DNA from: Myxocyprinus asiaticus
Lineage: Eukaryota; Chordata; Actinopteri; Cypriniformes; Catostomidae
Assembly: GCF_019703515.2 (NCBI RefSeq)
Contig: NC_059346.1
Location: forward strand, 15,593,001 to 15,657,000
DNA length: 64,000 nucleotides
Reading direction: 5' to 3'
In this document: positions 23,037 to 34,027 of the stretch, one piece after another
How positions within the stretch are numbered: position 1 is the stretch's first letter
Layout of the letters: each line of letters begins with the position of its first letter
Position numbers and translations under genes: made by a program
The notes under the pieces: model-generated
What the model was told of the DNA's origin: nothing
The model's database searches: none
Seen by the model: only the letters and a program-made list of their open reading frames with translations

Positions 23037-24086
23037 TTAAAGGAATAGTTCACCCAAAAATTTTAATTCTCTCATTATTCACTTACCCTAATGCCTTCCC
23101 ATATGTGTATGTCTTTCTTCAGCAGAACACAAATACAATTTTTTAGAAGAAAATGGAGCTCTGTCAGGTCCTTATAGTGGAAGTACACGGGTGCCAGCAC
23201 TTTGATGGTCCAAAAGTCACATTTAGAATCAGAATCAGAATGAGCTTTATTGCCAATTTTTTTAATTGGAAACAAGCAAGTGAGACACAGAATATAAAAC
23301 AATATTCTCCTGATTTCTCCTGAAGTCCACTATCATTACCACTGTTTTGAGCGTGTTCAGCTCAAGGTTGTTGTGACCGCATCAGAAAGCCAGCTGTTCA
23401 ACCTTCTGTCTGTATGCAGACATGTCACCATCACGGATGAGGCCAATGACCATGGTGTCATCTGCAAACTTCAGGAGCTTGACAGAGGGGTCCTTTGCAG
23501 TGCAGTCATTCGTGTACAGGGAGAAGAGCAGTGGAGAGTGAACGCATCCCTGAGGAGCACCAGATTTTCCCCAGTCTCACTAGCTGCTGCCTATCTGTCA
23601 GAAAGCTATTGATCCACCGACAGATTGTGGTTGGCACGAAGAGCTGGGTCAGTTTGGTTGAGAGAAGATCAGGCATGATGGTACTGAAGGCTGAACTGAA
23701 GTCCACAAATACAATCCTTGCATAAGTCCCAGGTCCCAGGTTTAGGCAGGATAAAAGTAAACCATGCGACTCTAGTCGATCAATGAATTTCTTCTGAAGC
23801 GAATTGATAGGTTTATTTTTTTACACAAACGTATCAGTTTGCTTCAGAAGACATTCATTGATCGATTAGAGTCATGTGGATTACTTCTATACTGCCTAAA
23901 TATGACTTTTGGACCGTCAAAGTGCTGACATCCGTGTACTTCTGTTATAAGGACCTGACAAAGCTCTGTCTTCTTCTAAAAATCTTAATTTGTGTTTTGC
24001 TGAAGTAAGACAGTCATACACATCTGGGATGGCATCAGGGTAAGTGAATAAAAGAATTTTCATTTTTGGTTGAACTATTCCTTTAA
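23037..24086. mobile_element. TTAA hairpin MITE, copy E, split by a LINE fragment
   Basis: Ends TTAAAGGAATAGTTCACCC (23037) and GAACTATTCCTTTAA (24086). The two halves flank an L2 fragment (23223-23745); TTTAG sits at both junctions, consistent with a short target duplication. The MITE is therefore older than that LINE insertion. Confidence 0.75.
23223..23745 (-). mobile_element. L2-type LINE fragment, internally deleted
   Basis: On the minus strand it reads MDFSSAFSTIMPDLL, then [14 protein letters not shown], then a KFADDT-type box and LELNTLKTV, and then jumps to the 3' end (TTGGCAATAAAGCTCATTCTGATTC, as complement at 23228-23262). The thumb and most of the 3'UTR are missing. Same family as 871-3845. 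Confidence 0.82.
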
Positions 24087-24089
24087 TTG

Positions 24090-25215
24090 CTTTTCTTTGT
24101 TTTTTTATTGAAGAAGAAGTAGTAGTAGTTTATATTATATAGTGCATTTCCCAAGCTCAAGGTTGCTTTACAATTAGCATATTTCATTGATATATTTTAT
24201 TTAGCTGAGACTTGAAAGCAGTTAAAGCAGAGATATTGCAAAGATTAAGAGGTAGTGTGTTCCACAGCTTAGGAGCAACAACACAGAACAATTTACTGCC
24301 CACTGTGGCCAGTTGAAATCTGGGAATGGACAAAAGACCAAGTCCAGAGGATCTGAGATCGAGGTGGGAGGTATGGGTGGAGTAAATCAACAAATATGTT
24401 GGGGCAAGACCATTTAATGCCTTAAACGTCAGGAGGAATATTTTGTATTTAATGCAAGATGCAACAGGCAGCCAGTGGAGATCACGCAGAAGAGGAGTCA
24501 TGTGATCAGAACACTTGTGAGGACTCTCGCTGCAGCATTTTGAACATATTATAGCCTAGCAATGTTTTTTTGGTTAAGCCAACAAGCAGGGCATTGCAGT
24601 AATCAAGGTGTGATGTGATCAAAGCATGTACTAGGTTTTCAGCATCAGCATAGGTAAGAGAAGATCGAAGTCGTGCTATATTCCGTAGATGGAAGAAAGC
24701 ATTTTTAACGACAATGGAAATTTGGGAATCAAAAGAAAAAGATGAGTCAAATAGGATGACAAGATTCCTGACAGTGTTGGAAGGCTTGATATGAACCCAA
24801 CCAATACTGATGAAGAGGTCTAACCTTTTAACTTGGACATTAGTGCCAATTAGCAGTTTTTCAGTTTTATTTGTATTTAATTTAAGGAAATTCAAGAACA
24901 TCCATTGTTTAATGTCGCTAATACATGCAATGAGTGAAGCAGGAGATGAAGGTGAGTCGGAGGTGGCAGTAAGGTAAATTTGGATGTCATCAACGTAACA
25001 GTGGAAAAATAAGGCCATGTTGGATGATGTCGCCAAGTGGGAGTATATAGATAATAAACACTTATGGTCCAAGGACTGAACCCTGGGGAACACCTTGTGA
25101 GAGAAACAGTGGTAGATTTATACTTCTGTATAGTAATGAACTATTTTCTATAAGTGAGGTAAGAAGTAAGCCAAGTGAGAGCTGAACCAGTGATGCCAGT
25201 TTCAGAATTATTATA
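24090..25215 (-). mobile_element. Second LINE type: reverse transcriptase C-terminal half
   Basis: Minus-strand frames 24506-25093 and 24184-24501 carry FHCYVDDIQIYL (a YVDD catalytic box), FLNFLKLNTNKTEKLLIGT, HLRNIARLRSSL, HLDYCNALLVGL and then DLHWLPVASCIKYKI and LNGLAPTYL. Upstream (25080-25110) is a decayed GVPQGS-type box. The 3' end is at about 24090 (CTACTACTACTTCTTCTTC on the minus strand). The family differs from the L2 at 871; HWLPV...LNGLAP is common in fish CR1/L2-like LINEs. One frameshift separates the two frames. Confidence 0.8.
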
Positions 25216-25680
25216 AGCAATATAATTATTCCTTTTTAATTATAATATTCTTAGTGTACTTCATACTTAGCTCTTTATAATTATGAGTTTTCCTGAATAA
25301 TTACTTAAAAACTTCATGTAATAATGTTTACTTAATTGAGAAACAATTAAAGGCAACATGCCATAGTTTAAATTTGTTAATATTTATATTCATGTTTAAC
25401 TTTTTAAATAAAGGAGTGCATTCAATGGCATATTAGTTATTATTGCTGTGTTATTGGTGTATTATTATCAATATAAGTATCGAGAATCATAAAATTTCAC
25501 TGGTATTGGTACAGACTACTGAAATTTTGGTATCAGTACAAGCTCACTTGCAGTGCTCCCATCATAACCTGCTGCAGGACGGTCCCTCTACAGCCATGCC
25601 CCTTTGATGCACACATGACCAATGAGAGACATACAACCGTGCTGCTATTGGCCAGACACTGCCATGCCTGAAACACCCAC

Positions 25681-25875
25681 TTGGGGTCCTGTAGTCTGTT
25701 CTGACAGCACAGAGCATCCGGTGATTCTGGCAGCATTTCCATCAACTGCAGGACAGTTGCCAGATATTCAGCTGGTGGTATCATAGCAACTAGGGCCCTT
25801 GATGACATCACTCCTATGCCATAAACTGGGCTGGCAGTGAGAAGGAATAATGAAGGCAGGAATTCTGACAGGGCA
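25681..25875 (-). pseudogene. thada: THADA-like exon with the SPVYGIGVMSSRALV block
   Basis: Acceptor CGTCAG; joins 27694-27919 in phase (CG plus T). Reads ALSEFLPSLFLLTASPVYGI and then VMSSRALVAMIPPAEYLATV, ending CCQNRLQDP before a possible GTGGGT donor. The known protein continues with an HG-x-LLQ motif directly after the NRL-like residues; here that motif is missing, although a near-identical copy at 32036-32169 still has it. The open frame continues to 25533 but without THADA-like features. Confidence 0.72.
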
Positions 25876-27693
25876 CTGACGAAAACCAAAAGAGACCAAG
25901 CAAAAATAAGACATCCATATGATTAAATCTGGACAACAGAATTATAAAGGGGACATTACTAATTTCGAATTTCCATTAAATATATTTTTTGGTACTGTTA
26001 TACAGTATCATAACATCATGACAGAGACAGGAAGGTAGTGTGGACAGGGGAAAAGGAGATATCTGAAAACGATGTCGTATTTGTTGTCATGTTACGCAGT
26101 CATGTGATCCATTCTACCCAAAACAATCAAGATGATGGCCCATATGTTGGTTGTGCCTGCTATTAATTTTGATAGCGTTGTTAAAGATAAATGTTACTTG
26201 GAATTGCTGTCAGGTGATGGAACATGAGGACAATTGCATTTCAGAATGTACACGGAATGGCGATTTTTCACATACACAGTAAGGGGCTTTAAGAGTTTTC
26301 ATTCGTTTTACTGAGGACAAGCAACTTTTGGGAAAACACTTAAAAACGACAGTGTGTATGGAAAGCGTTCAGAAAATGAAGTTTTCAAATGTATCCAGAT
26401 AATGTGGACGTAGCCTATGCTTATCTTTTATTTAATTAACAATATGCATTAATAATAATAAAAAAATATATATTTAAAAATAGTAGTAAAAAAACATTTG
26501 CACTCACTTGTAGCTTAATAGAAACCAATACTGATGCCATTAGGGTCATGCACATATAAACTCTATAAAGAAGTTTTAAATTTTTTACTATTTTCTTAAA
26601 AAAATAGTAACTTTATAGTAACAACAGTTTTACTATAGTAATATTGTAGTAACCATGACTGAAGTGACCATGGTTAGTTTTGAGTTTACTATGAATTACC
26701 TACAAATACAATGGTTAAATTGTGGTTACTGTAACTGATCTATTGTATAACATAAATGTAAAGATCAGTGATTAATGTAGTAAAGCCATGGTTAATTTTC
26801 ATAAGAAAAATAACAGAAGTTTAAAAATTTCAATTTAGGCCTATAAATGTAACAAAAATGTATTTTATTAAAAATAATGATTAAAATGACCTATTTTATC
26901 CCAAGAATTTGCTAAATTAATCCATTTAATAGAGGTATCGGTGATATTGGCCTCGACAGTACTTGATATCGGATCGCAAAGAAAATAAGTGGTATCGCCC
27001 ATCGCTATCCAACACATCGACATCCACAGCGCCCCCCAGTGGACACAATCGTTACTGCGAGATCTGATGAGAGATCCAGAGGGAAAGTGCAGGACTACTC
27101 AGTGTTGCCCACGCCAGGCAAATATGCAAAGGAAAATCCATTTGCGGTATTCGAGTATTGTTTCTAATAGTCAACTAGCTGGTGCAGAATGATTACTTGA
27201 TTAGTTGATTACTCATGCACATTTCTAATGGTTATAGTATCTTTTTCCATTGTAGTGCTGAGAAATCAGGATTAGAATGTATGTACCAAATATGTTGGTT
27301 GTTACTTAGGTAACACAAAAGTCTGATGGCGTGATCCATTGGTAAACAAACACTGGAGCGAGTACGCTAATAGATACCCAGCTATGGAGGATGAACGCAT
27401 ACTCCAGTTTTTCAGACTGCTTTTGTTTGTTTTTTTACTGTGGAAAACCGTGAGTCTCCACATCACTGAAGCCATTCCACCAGCATGGTTCTCTGTCCTG
27501 AGTACGGTTAGCAAACAGTGCCAAAAAATCCAAGCCAGGAATGGTTTATAATGAAAAAATCAAGTGCAAATGATACTTGTAGCGTTACTCACAGTTCACA
27601 GGACTATTCGGCCTGATGATCGGAAATGCACCTTTTGAATAAATATAAAAGAAATCAGACAGAATAATAGCTGTTATGACTGCACCATCATAC
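25876..27693. other. THADA-like intron
   Basis: No exon seen. AT-rich, with short palindromic words. 26036-26415 ends in ATAATGTGGACGTAGCC and resembles 41335-41575 (TGTGGATGTGGCC), so both may be copies of one dispersed repeat. 26990-27060 includes GCGCCCCCCAGTGGAC, a sequence often found in fish repeats. Overlapping ORFs at 27302-27551 have no family feature. Confidence 0.35.
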
Positions 27694-27919
27694 CGTGTCT
27701 GCTCCTCGGCACCAGGCTGTAGTTTAGAGAGCATTGTGAGCACAGGGTGAAGGAGAAGCGTGGCATCATGTAAGTCTTTTGCTGCGCTTTCTAGCGCTCC
27801 CTGGAGGAAGGGTTGCAGGGCCGGATAGAGGTTAGAGAAGGACGGGGTAGACACGCAAGAGTGCGTAGAGCCCTCCTCACTGGCTGGCTGCTGATCCAAC
27901 ATTCTAGTGCAAAGAGAAC
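27694..27919 (-). pseudogene. thada: THADA-like exon (NLYPALQPFL block)
   Basis: Acceptor TTACAG at 27921-27920, donor GTATGA. In the long frame it reads GSLCTRMLDQQPASEEGSTH, then SNLYPALQPFLQGALESAA and LLLHPVLTMLSKLQPG, aligning with the FPELYPFL...L..LERL block of THADA. Entry from the upstream exon (ending in phase 2) is out of frame if this acceptor is used; a second AG at 27905-27904 would restore phase at the cost of five residues. So there is either an alternative acceptor or a lesion. Confidence 0.72.
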
Positions 27920-28039
27920 CTGTAAAAAGTAAAAAGGTCAAGAAGAGGTCAAAGGTCAACATGTGACTACTTTACAAAGGTTGAAAGAAAAACAATACTG
28001 AGTGAGACTGGCTGTGCGAGTGCAGGTGGATAATCGTAC

Positions 28040-28188
28040 TGTAGCTGCAGCGCTGCGTTCCTCATGGCCCAGCATGGCGAGCTGAGGAGTGTAAGAGACA
28101 GAACAGCCACCGCAGGTGTGTACTGCAGAACGGCCACACCCAGACTAGAGCCCCTGACCAGTGCTTGAAGGGTGTGAACGGCACACAA
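28040..28188 (-). pseudogene. thada: THADA-like exon (conserved VHxLxALxR block)
   Basis: Acceptor TAACAG, possible donor GTACGA. Reads LCAVHTLQALVRGSSLGVAV and then SSPCWAMRNAALQLQ, the equivalent of the most conserved THADA block (VHALNxLRALFRDxxLG...SPVWAVRNSS). It joins 28291-28480 in phase 0. Internally open. Confidence 0.78.
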
Positions 28189-28290
28189 CTGTTAGAGAAT
28201 CAGGGGATGAAAAAGACATATTTTGATGGCACAGAAACTCTTTTCTCAAACATATGTCTGATCTAGCATAACTGTGGACTGTAAACGTAC

Positions 28291-28480
28291 CTGCGGTAGA
28301 TCGAAGGTTTGGACCCAGTCCTGGGGCTTTGGTGCTCTGGTCGTGCCCAGCAGTGTGTTAATGGTGGGCGAGATTCGCTGGAGTCCTCAGCAGCTAAAAC
28401 ACCCAAAATCAGCATGGCATCCCTGCAGCACACCATGTCACTGAAGTACTACAGGTCGACTGGAGAACAGACAAGCTTTG
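28291..28480 (-). pseudogene. thada: THADA-like exon split over three reading frames
   Basis: Three successive pieces of one homologous segment lie in different frames on the minus strand: an AAGMP-containing piece (about 28410-28450), then MLILGVLAAED (about 28380-28420), then LQRISPTINTLLGTTRAPKP to QTFDLPQ (28291-28382). THADA has these in continuous order (AGIPF...LLASEP...LLK...L...VPQ). Two small indels are the simplest cause. The donor GTACGT at 28290 is intact. Confidence 0.65.
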
Positions 28481-28699
28481 GAGAGAGCAAAAAAATAAAA
28501 CGATTCTTGATGCAAGAAAAAAAGTAACTCTTTGCCTTTTATGTCCCTCTCTGTCTAGCCATTTCTCTTATCTCAAAACAAACAGCCAATGACACATACA
28601 TATTGTAAAATATAAATTACCACAAGCACCTCCTGCAGATCAGTAAAATAGTGCCAGATAACCAGTAATCAATTCAAAGAGTTTGTTTGGCAAGTGAAT

Positions 28700-28819
28700 A
28701 AATAGTGCACAGGACTGTTGTAGTACGAGGACAGGGATTTCTCTGATCTCTGGATCATTGCTGTTAAGGAGAGCCCTGCAAAACTTAGTGAAGCCAATAC
28801 AACAGCCTTCTACTGCCCC
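28700..28819 (-). pseudogene. thada: THADA-like exon (GAVEGCCIGFTKF block)
   Basis: An open frame after ATTAG: GAVEGCCIGFTKFCRALL, then NSNDPEIREIPVLVLQQS. It aligns with the GAFEL..TGFVKL..VLN...V...P block that precedes the AGIPF block in THADA. The donor is not clear. The upstream central exons expected here are absent. Confidence 0.55.
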
Positions 28820-29756
28820 CTAATGGAAGATGAGAAAAAAGGGAGACAGACAAGTGCAGTGTTAAAATATCCATACTTCCTTACAATATACAGTAGTATG
28901 CCAAAAACTGAATGCCATTGGAGTAGTATGTCCGAATCCTCAGTATTCATAAAACAGTAAGGGAGAAATATGATGACCTACTATTTCTAGCGAGATTCTG
29001 AAGTGCGGATCGATAGGACACTTTACCGTGGGAGTACTTTATTGAAGTATCGCCAGGAAAAGCACAATATCAAACCTGTTACAAAATAATCAGCATGGGT
29101 GCATGTTAACTTTGTTATAAAGTTCAGCACTATTTTACATTAAGTGGAAAGTTTTCATTCATCTTAAGGATTTTGGAAACTATCAGCCGATTAATCAGCT
29201 TTCATCCTGTTTTTTCACTTTAGTTATCGGTACTGGCAAAATCCACTATTGGTCAACCACTAATATATAGCAAGACATTTGTTCCTTGAGCTCAAATAGT
29301 GCTTAAAACCAGAGCGGATTATTTCTGCGGTTGTTATTATTACGTCATATTTTCGGATCATGGGTCAATAACCACATCCCCAGAAGAAGTATGTCCGGAA
29401 TCTATTCATACTAGCATGCATATCTAAAGAACATACTGTTTTAGTGGATAAGACGTTTTTCCTTTATTAAATACAGAACATATTCTGACAGTATGCAATT
29501 TTGGAGGCAGGGAAGCTCACACAATGACACACATGAGATCTACTAATATTACTACTATGAAATTATGTGAAGAAAAAATTTGCTTTGGACGTAAACTTGT
29601 GCTTTTATTGTACTTACCCGATGTCTACATTTCAGAATGATGTATTTAAACACTTTTGAAGCCCTTCTAAGTTCTTCCACATTTAACAGTGTCAAGTCCT
29701 TACACGGCAATGACAGGATTCTCTCCACAAGGGAGCCCAGAAATATCCCTATTTCC

Positions 29757-30605
29757 TATCATCTCACAGGACCTGAAGTGGGAGACACACATTGTTTCCA
29801 TTGTGAAAAAGGCCCAGCAGAGGTTGTACTTCCTTCACCAGTTGAGGAAGTTCAACCTGCCACAGGCGCTGCTGATACAGTTCTACTCAGCAGTCACTGA
29901 GTCTGTCCTCTGCACTTCAATAACTGTCTTGTTTGGTTCAGCTACAAAATCAGACATCAGAAGACTGCAAAGGACAGTTCGGACTGCTGAGAGGATTATT
30001 GGTTGCCCCCTGCCCCCCCCTGCCCCCCCCCCCCCCCACCCTCAAGAACTATACATTTCCAGAGTGAGGAAAAAGGCTGGAAAAATCACTCTGGACCCCA
30101 CTCACCCTGCCCATTACCTTTTTGAACTGTTGCCTTTTGGCCGACGCACAGGAACAGTTTTTTCCCTCAGGCTATCCATCTCATGAACAGTTAAATTGCC
30201 CCATTGAGCAATAACTATGTGCAATACACAGTTTAGATTTTTTTTAATATATTTATCCAACACATCCAACCTCTTCTGCCATTTCATGCCTCTGAAAAAA
30301 AATAAAAAAAAATAAAAAAATTGCACTGTACATAACAGATAACAGATTTGTATTTGCACTGTACATAACAGATAACAGATTTGTATTAGACTGCACTACG
30401 TATGTGTATGTGTGTATGTATGTATGTATGTATGTGTGTGTGTCTGTGTGTGTATGTACGTATGTGTATAACTATTTTTTTTAATTATTATTATCTATGT
30501 CTTGCTGCTGTTTTTGTATTGTTGTACACTGGAAGCTCCTGTCACCAAGACAAATTTCTTGTATGTGTAAGCATACTTGGCAATAAAGCTGATTCTGATC
30601 CTGAT
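29757..30605 (+). mobile_element. 5'-truncated L2-type LINE
   Basis: Starts in the thumb region ([26 protein letters not shown]) and runs to the 3' end CAATAAAGCTGATTCTGATC. It aligns with 3054-3842 at high identity by eye. A C-run at 30004-30041 is expanded relative to the parent copy, and part of the GRR...RAL segment is missing. The 3'UTR contains a (TATG)n tract at 30410-30440. Confidence 0.88.
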
Positions 30606-31242
30606 CAAGCCCTGCTCCAGCCTCCAGCAAGCCCAGCCTGACCAATCAAAGAGCTGATTGCATTTCCCATGTCACATAACGATGGAGTCACCTCATGACA
30701 ATACGAAAACATTTGTTTATAACAAATTACAAAATTCAATTTTGTGATACCTTTCACCGGGCAAGCATAAGATAATATGTAATTAATATTAAAGGTAGAC
30801 AGATACATCAGTTTTTGCCGATAGTTACTTTTTATAACTATCGGTTATCTGCAAAAATCTATGCCGATAGGTTTTTTTTATTATTATTCCTCCATCTTCC
30901 TGTGTCCAGCGCTGGAGGATTCTACAGTTAGAATGGTTTGATTCTACAGTATTACAGCGGCCTCTAGAGTTGAAATAAAAACAATCACGTGGGGATTGGC
31001 TGTATGTAAATCTTTCATTATTGACAATATTCATCCATATTTTTATCCTCACTTTAATGCATATTATGTTATTTTGATTAGATAATTAAGTGTTCTATAT
31101 TGAAGCGAGGGCATGGAAAGAAGAGTATGTAGACTATATATATGGAAACGTGCCTAGTCAGCATATACATCTTCAACTTCATATCCTGTGAATATTAATA
31201 AACCCTATTCCTCTTTAAACCTGCTCTGTTGAAATATACATA

Positions 31243-31480
31243 TTCAAAACTCTTGATCTGGTGAATATATAGGCTATTAAAAGCTTAATTTGGCAAATAA
31301 TTATATATAGAGCACTGTTATGGAGCCAAGTGTCTGTCATTTTAAAATAAGAGCCCCTTTATTGTTCAAAACTCTTGATCTGGTGAATATATGGGCTATA
31401 AAAAGCTTACTTTGGCAAATAATTAAATAATGAACACTGTATGGGGCCAAGTGTCTGTCATTTCAAAATAACAGCCACTT
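31243..31480 (+). repeat. Tandem duplication, about 132-bp period, two copies
   Basis: TTCAAAACTCTTGATCTGG at 31243 recurs at 31375, and the following sequence (GGTGAATATATxGGCTAT, AAGCTTA, TTTGGCAAATAATTA, CCAAGTGTCTGTCATTT) repeats in order with about 10 percent differences. Confidence 0.85.
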
Positions 31481-32035
31481 GTTTGTTTAGGTTTGTTTAT
31501 AGTTTAAAGTCCCACATTATGCACCAAATATCATTTTGGGCTCTTGTAGCCTCTATGTCTGTGCACGTCATAGTAAGGAACATTCTACAATTTGATTCAG
31601 TCAGGAAAGCATCAGAACAGTGGCTTCTCAATAGCCTCATAATATCCAAGTAGGCCAGTCGAACTAGCAGGCATCGTTGCCTTGGCGATGCCAACCACAG
31701 TCTGGAACCTCACTGATGGAAGACAAACTGTTTAGCAAAAAGAAAAGTCAGACTATGACTGTCAGTGTGACAGGAGCAAATGAAGAAAAATTGTTACAGT
31801 AAACAAAACACATTTGACTGATACTTATAACAGTTCTTTAATTGTTAAGATATTTGTGCTTTCAGTGGGAGAATAATTTGTTTACAAAATTATTCATGTA
31901 AAACTGATGACTAAAAGGGCCAGGAAGCTTCTGATATCTTCCTACATCAGATAAAATGCTATTCCCATATACTCTTACATGTTAGTTTTCATCGCTCTGG
32001 TCAGTATGGATCTTTTCTGCAGGAGTTGGCCATGC

Positions 32036-32169
32036 AGTCTGTTGTGACAGCACAGAGCATCCGGTGATTCTGGCAGCTTTTCCATCAACTGCAGGACAGT
32101 TGCCAGATATTCAGCTGGTGGTATCATAGCAACTAGGGCCCTTGATGACATCACTTGAATGCCATAGAC
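32036..32169 (-). pseudogene. Ectopic copy of a THADA C-terminal exon
   Basis: Matches 25693-25826 with about six mismatches over 134 bases. On the minus strand it reads VYGIQVMSSRALVAMIPPAE and continues past the copied end as CCHNRLHGQLLQK, the form expected for intact THADA. It lies between N-terminal and central exons, so it is out of order. Likely a duplicated fragment from this gene before it decayed, or from a paralogous THADA. Confidence 0.8.
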
Positions 32170-32238
32170 ATACGAGTGTCTTGATTTTAAAAACTATAGG
32201 CCGATTAATCGTTTATCAGCCTTTTCCACCTTAGTTAT

Positions 32239-32418
32239 AGTGGACTAAAGCACTGAACTGGTAAGCAGAAGGTTGTTGGTTCTATCCCCACAGCCACCAC
32301 CACTGTGTCCTTGAGCAAGGCACTTAACTCCAGGTTGCTCAAGGGGGATTGTCCCTTTAATAAGGGCACTGTAAGTCACTTTGGATAAAAGCATCTGCCA
32401 AATGCATAAATGTAAATG
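32239..32418 (+). mobile_element. tRNA-derived SINE with a GGATAAAAGCATCTGCC tail
   Basis: The tRNA-like head has AGCACTGAACTGG and a B-box-like GGTTGTTGGTTCTATCCC. The body and tail (CACTTTGGATAAAAGC, CTGCCAAATG, AAATGTAAATGTA) are typical of fish V-SINE-type elements with LINE-like tails. A 7-bp target duplication TAGTTAT flanks it (32232-32238 and 32419-32425). Confidence 0.85.
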
Positions 32419-32992
32419 TAGTTATCGTATCGGGAAAGTCCACTATCAGTCGACCTCTAATTGATATATGTGTTCCTGCAGAAGTCATTTTTATAGACTA
32501 ACTTCCTTTATTACACAATAGTTTTGTGCTTACTTTTGTCCTCAGTATCCTGGTCTCCATACAGCACTCCCAGCAGCAGTAGAGAATAAGGTCAAGAAAC
32601 GGTGACCTTATTGTCCACATAAAATTTAATCTAAATGTAAAAAAAATAATAATAATAATAATAATTTGTCAGCTACACAAACATATTTGGGAAGAAACAC
32701 ATCTGCCGGATAAAAAATAGGTTGTTTCCTGCTTACTAACTTCAGTAAAGTGGTTTATGTAATATCTGCACAATAATTTTCATAGTGCCACAGAAACACA
32801 GTGCTTACAGTTTTCTAGAAAATTAACCTATGAATGGCTTACTTATAGTTGTCTCTGCATATTAAGCTGGGATAGAAGAAAGTATTTTAACACAGAAAAA
32901 GTTTGATACTTCAGCTTTAATTGCTGCTTGTTTGCCTGCAACCCTTCAAAAATAACAATAATATTTAGTTCATTAGTACATATAAGTCTTAC

Positions 32993-33037
32993 TGGGCTCT
33001 CTGCATTGCTCCAGAAGTTGCTGTTGAAGGTTTAAAT
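32993..33037 (-). pseudogene. thada: THADA-like short exon (LLEQCREP)
   Basis: Acceptor CTTTAG, donor GTAAGA. Joins 33213-33294 in phase (G plus AT) to give YIFQ-D-LNLQQQLLEQCREP. It may match the short RLLE....EHP stretch of THADA. A further degraded block with a W..xGxY-like remnant lies at about 32540-32600. Confidence 0.5.
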
Positions 33038-33212
33038 CTAAAGGAGAACCAGCAACTTCCCACACTTCACTACTCTTTCACCCTCTTTAGCCAAACAGTA
33101 AATACTACAAAACAAAAATACACAAGTTTTTTTTTTTTTTTTTTTTTCACACTACAGCCATTTGCTAACACGGCAATCTACAAGATCATCAAAGACAACA
33201 GAGAGCTTGTAC

Positions 33213-33294
33213 CTTGGAAAATGTAGTTATGACAGTCAAGCTTTTCTTCACACAGAGCAGAGATGAGGGGGAACAACCCATCCAGAAGACAAGC
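33213..33294 (-). pseudogene. thada: THADA-like exon (LLDGLFPLISALCEEKLD)
   Basis: Acceptor TATCAG, donor GTACAA, 82 bases, no stop. Reads ACLLDGLFPLISALCEEKLD then CHNYIFQ. The hydrophobic pattern fits an N-terminal THADA repeat (ALLLD...VLFTLSS). It does not join 34028-34055 in phase; the MITE at 33324-33982 now occupies the gap. Confidence 0.6.
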
Positions 33295-33323
33295 CTGATA
33301 AAAACAAAAGCAGCAAGATAATA

Positions 33324-33982
33324 TTAAAGGGATAGTTCACCCAAAAATGAAAATTCTCTCATCATTTACTCACCCTCATGCCATCCCAGATGTGTATGAC
33401 TTTCTTTCTTCTGCAGAACACAAATGAAGATTTTTAGAAAAATATCTTAGCTCTGTAGGTCCATACAATGCAAGTGAATGCTGATCAGAACTTTGAAGGT
33501 CCAAAAAGCACATAAAGGCAGGATAAAAAAATCCATAAGACTCCAGTGGTTTCATCCATGCATTCTTTCCAATTGGTTTTGGGTGAGAACTGACCAAAAT
33601 GTATCTCCTTTTTCACTATAAATCTTGTCATCAGCAGACTCCTTGGCATTCATTTCAAGTTCGATTACATTTCCTATCGTGCCTAGAGACTGCAATGGAA
33701 AAAGGAGTTACATTTTAGTCTGTTCTCATCCCAAATCAATAAGATCTCTTCAGAAGACATGGATTAAACCACTGGATGGATTACTTTTATGCTGCCTTTA
33801 TGTGTTTTTTGGAGCTTCAATATTTTGGTGACAATTCACTTGCATTATATAGATTAACAGAGCTGAGAAATTCTTCTAAAAATCTTTGTTTGTGTTCTGC
33901 AGAAGAAAGAAAGTCATAGACATCTGGGATGGCGTGAGGGTGAGTAAATAATGAGATAATTTTTGGGTGAACTATCCCTTTA
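33324..33982. mobile_element. TTAA hairpin MITE, copy F (best preserved)
   Basis: TTAAAGGGATAGTTCACCC at the left, GGGTGAACTATCCCTTTAA at the right, flanking TTAA. The full internal pattern is preserved (TCATTTACTCACCCTCATGCC, TTCTTCTGCAGAACACAAA and complements). A good reference copy for the family. Confidence 0.85.
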
Positions 33983-34027
33983 ACTTGTATTGAACCCAGA
34001 AAATTATTTTAACAAATAAGCACTCAC

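Larger units (their letters stand above)
30789..32460. mobile_element. Candidate TIR element carrying a THADA exon fragment and a SINE
   Basis: Left end TTAAAGGTAGACAGATACATCAG...GCCGATAG and right end ...CCACTATCAGTCGACCTCTAA are inverted relatives (TTAGAGGTCGACTGATA when complemented). A solo right-end copy is at 29160-29266. Inside are a tandem duplication (31243-31480), the THADA exon copy (32036-32169) and a SINE (32239-32418). No transposase was seen. Boundaries and single-element status are inference. Confidence 0.5.
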
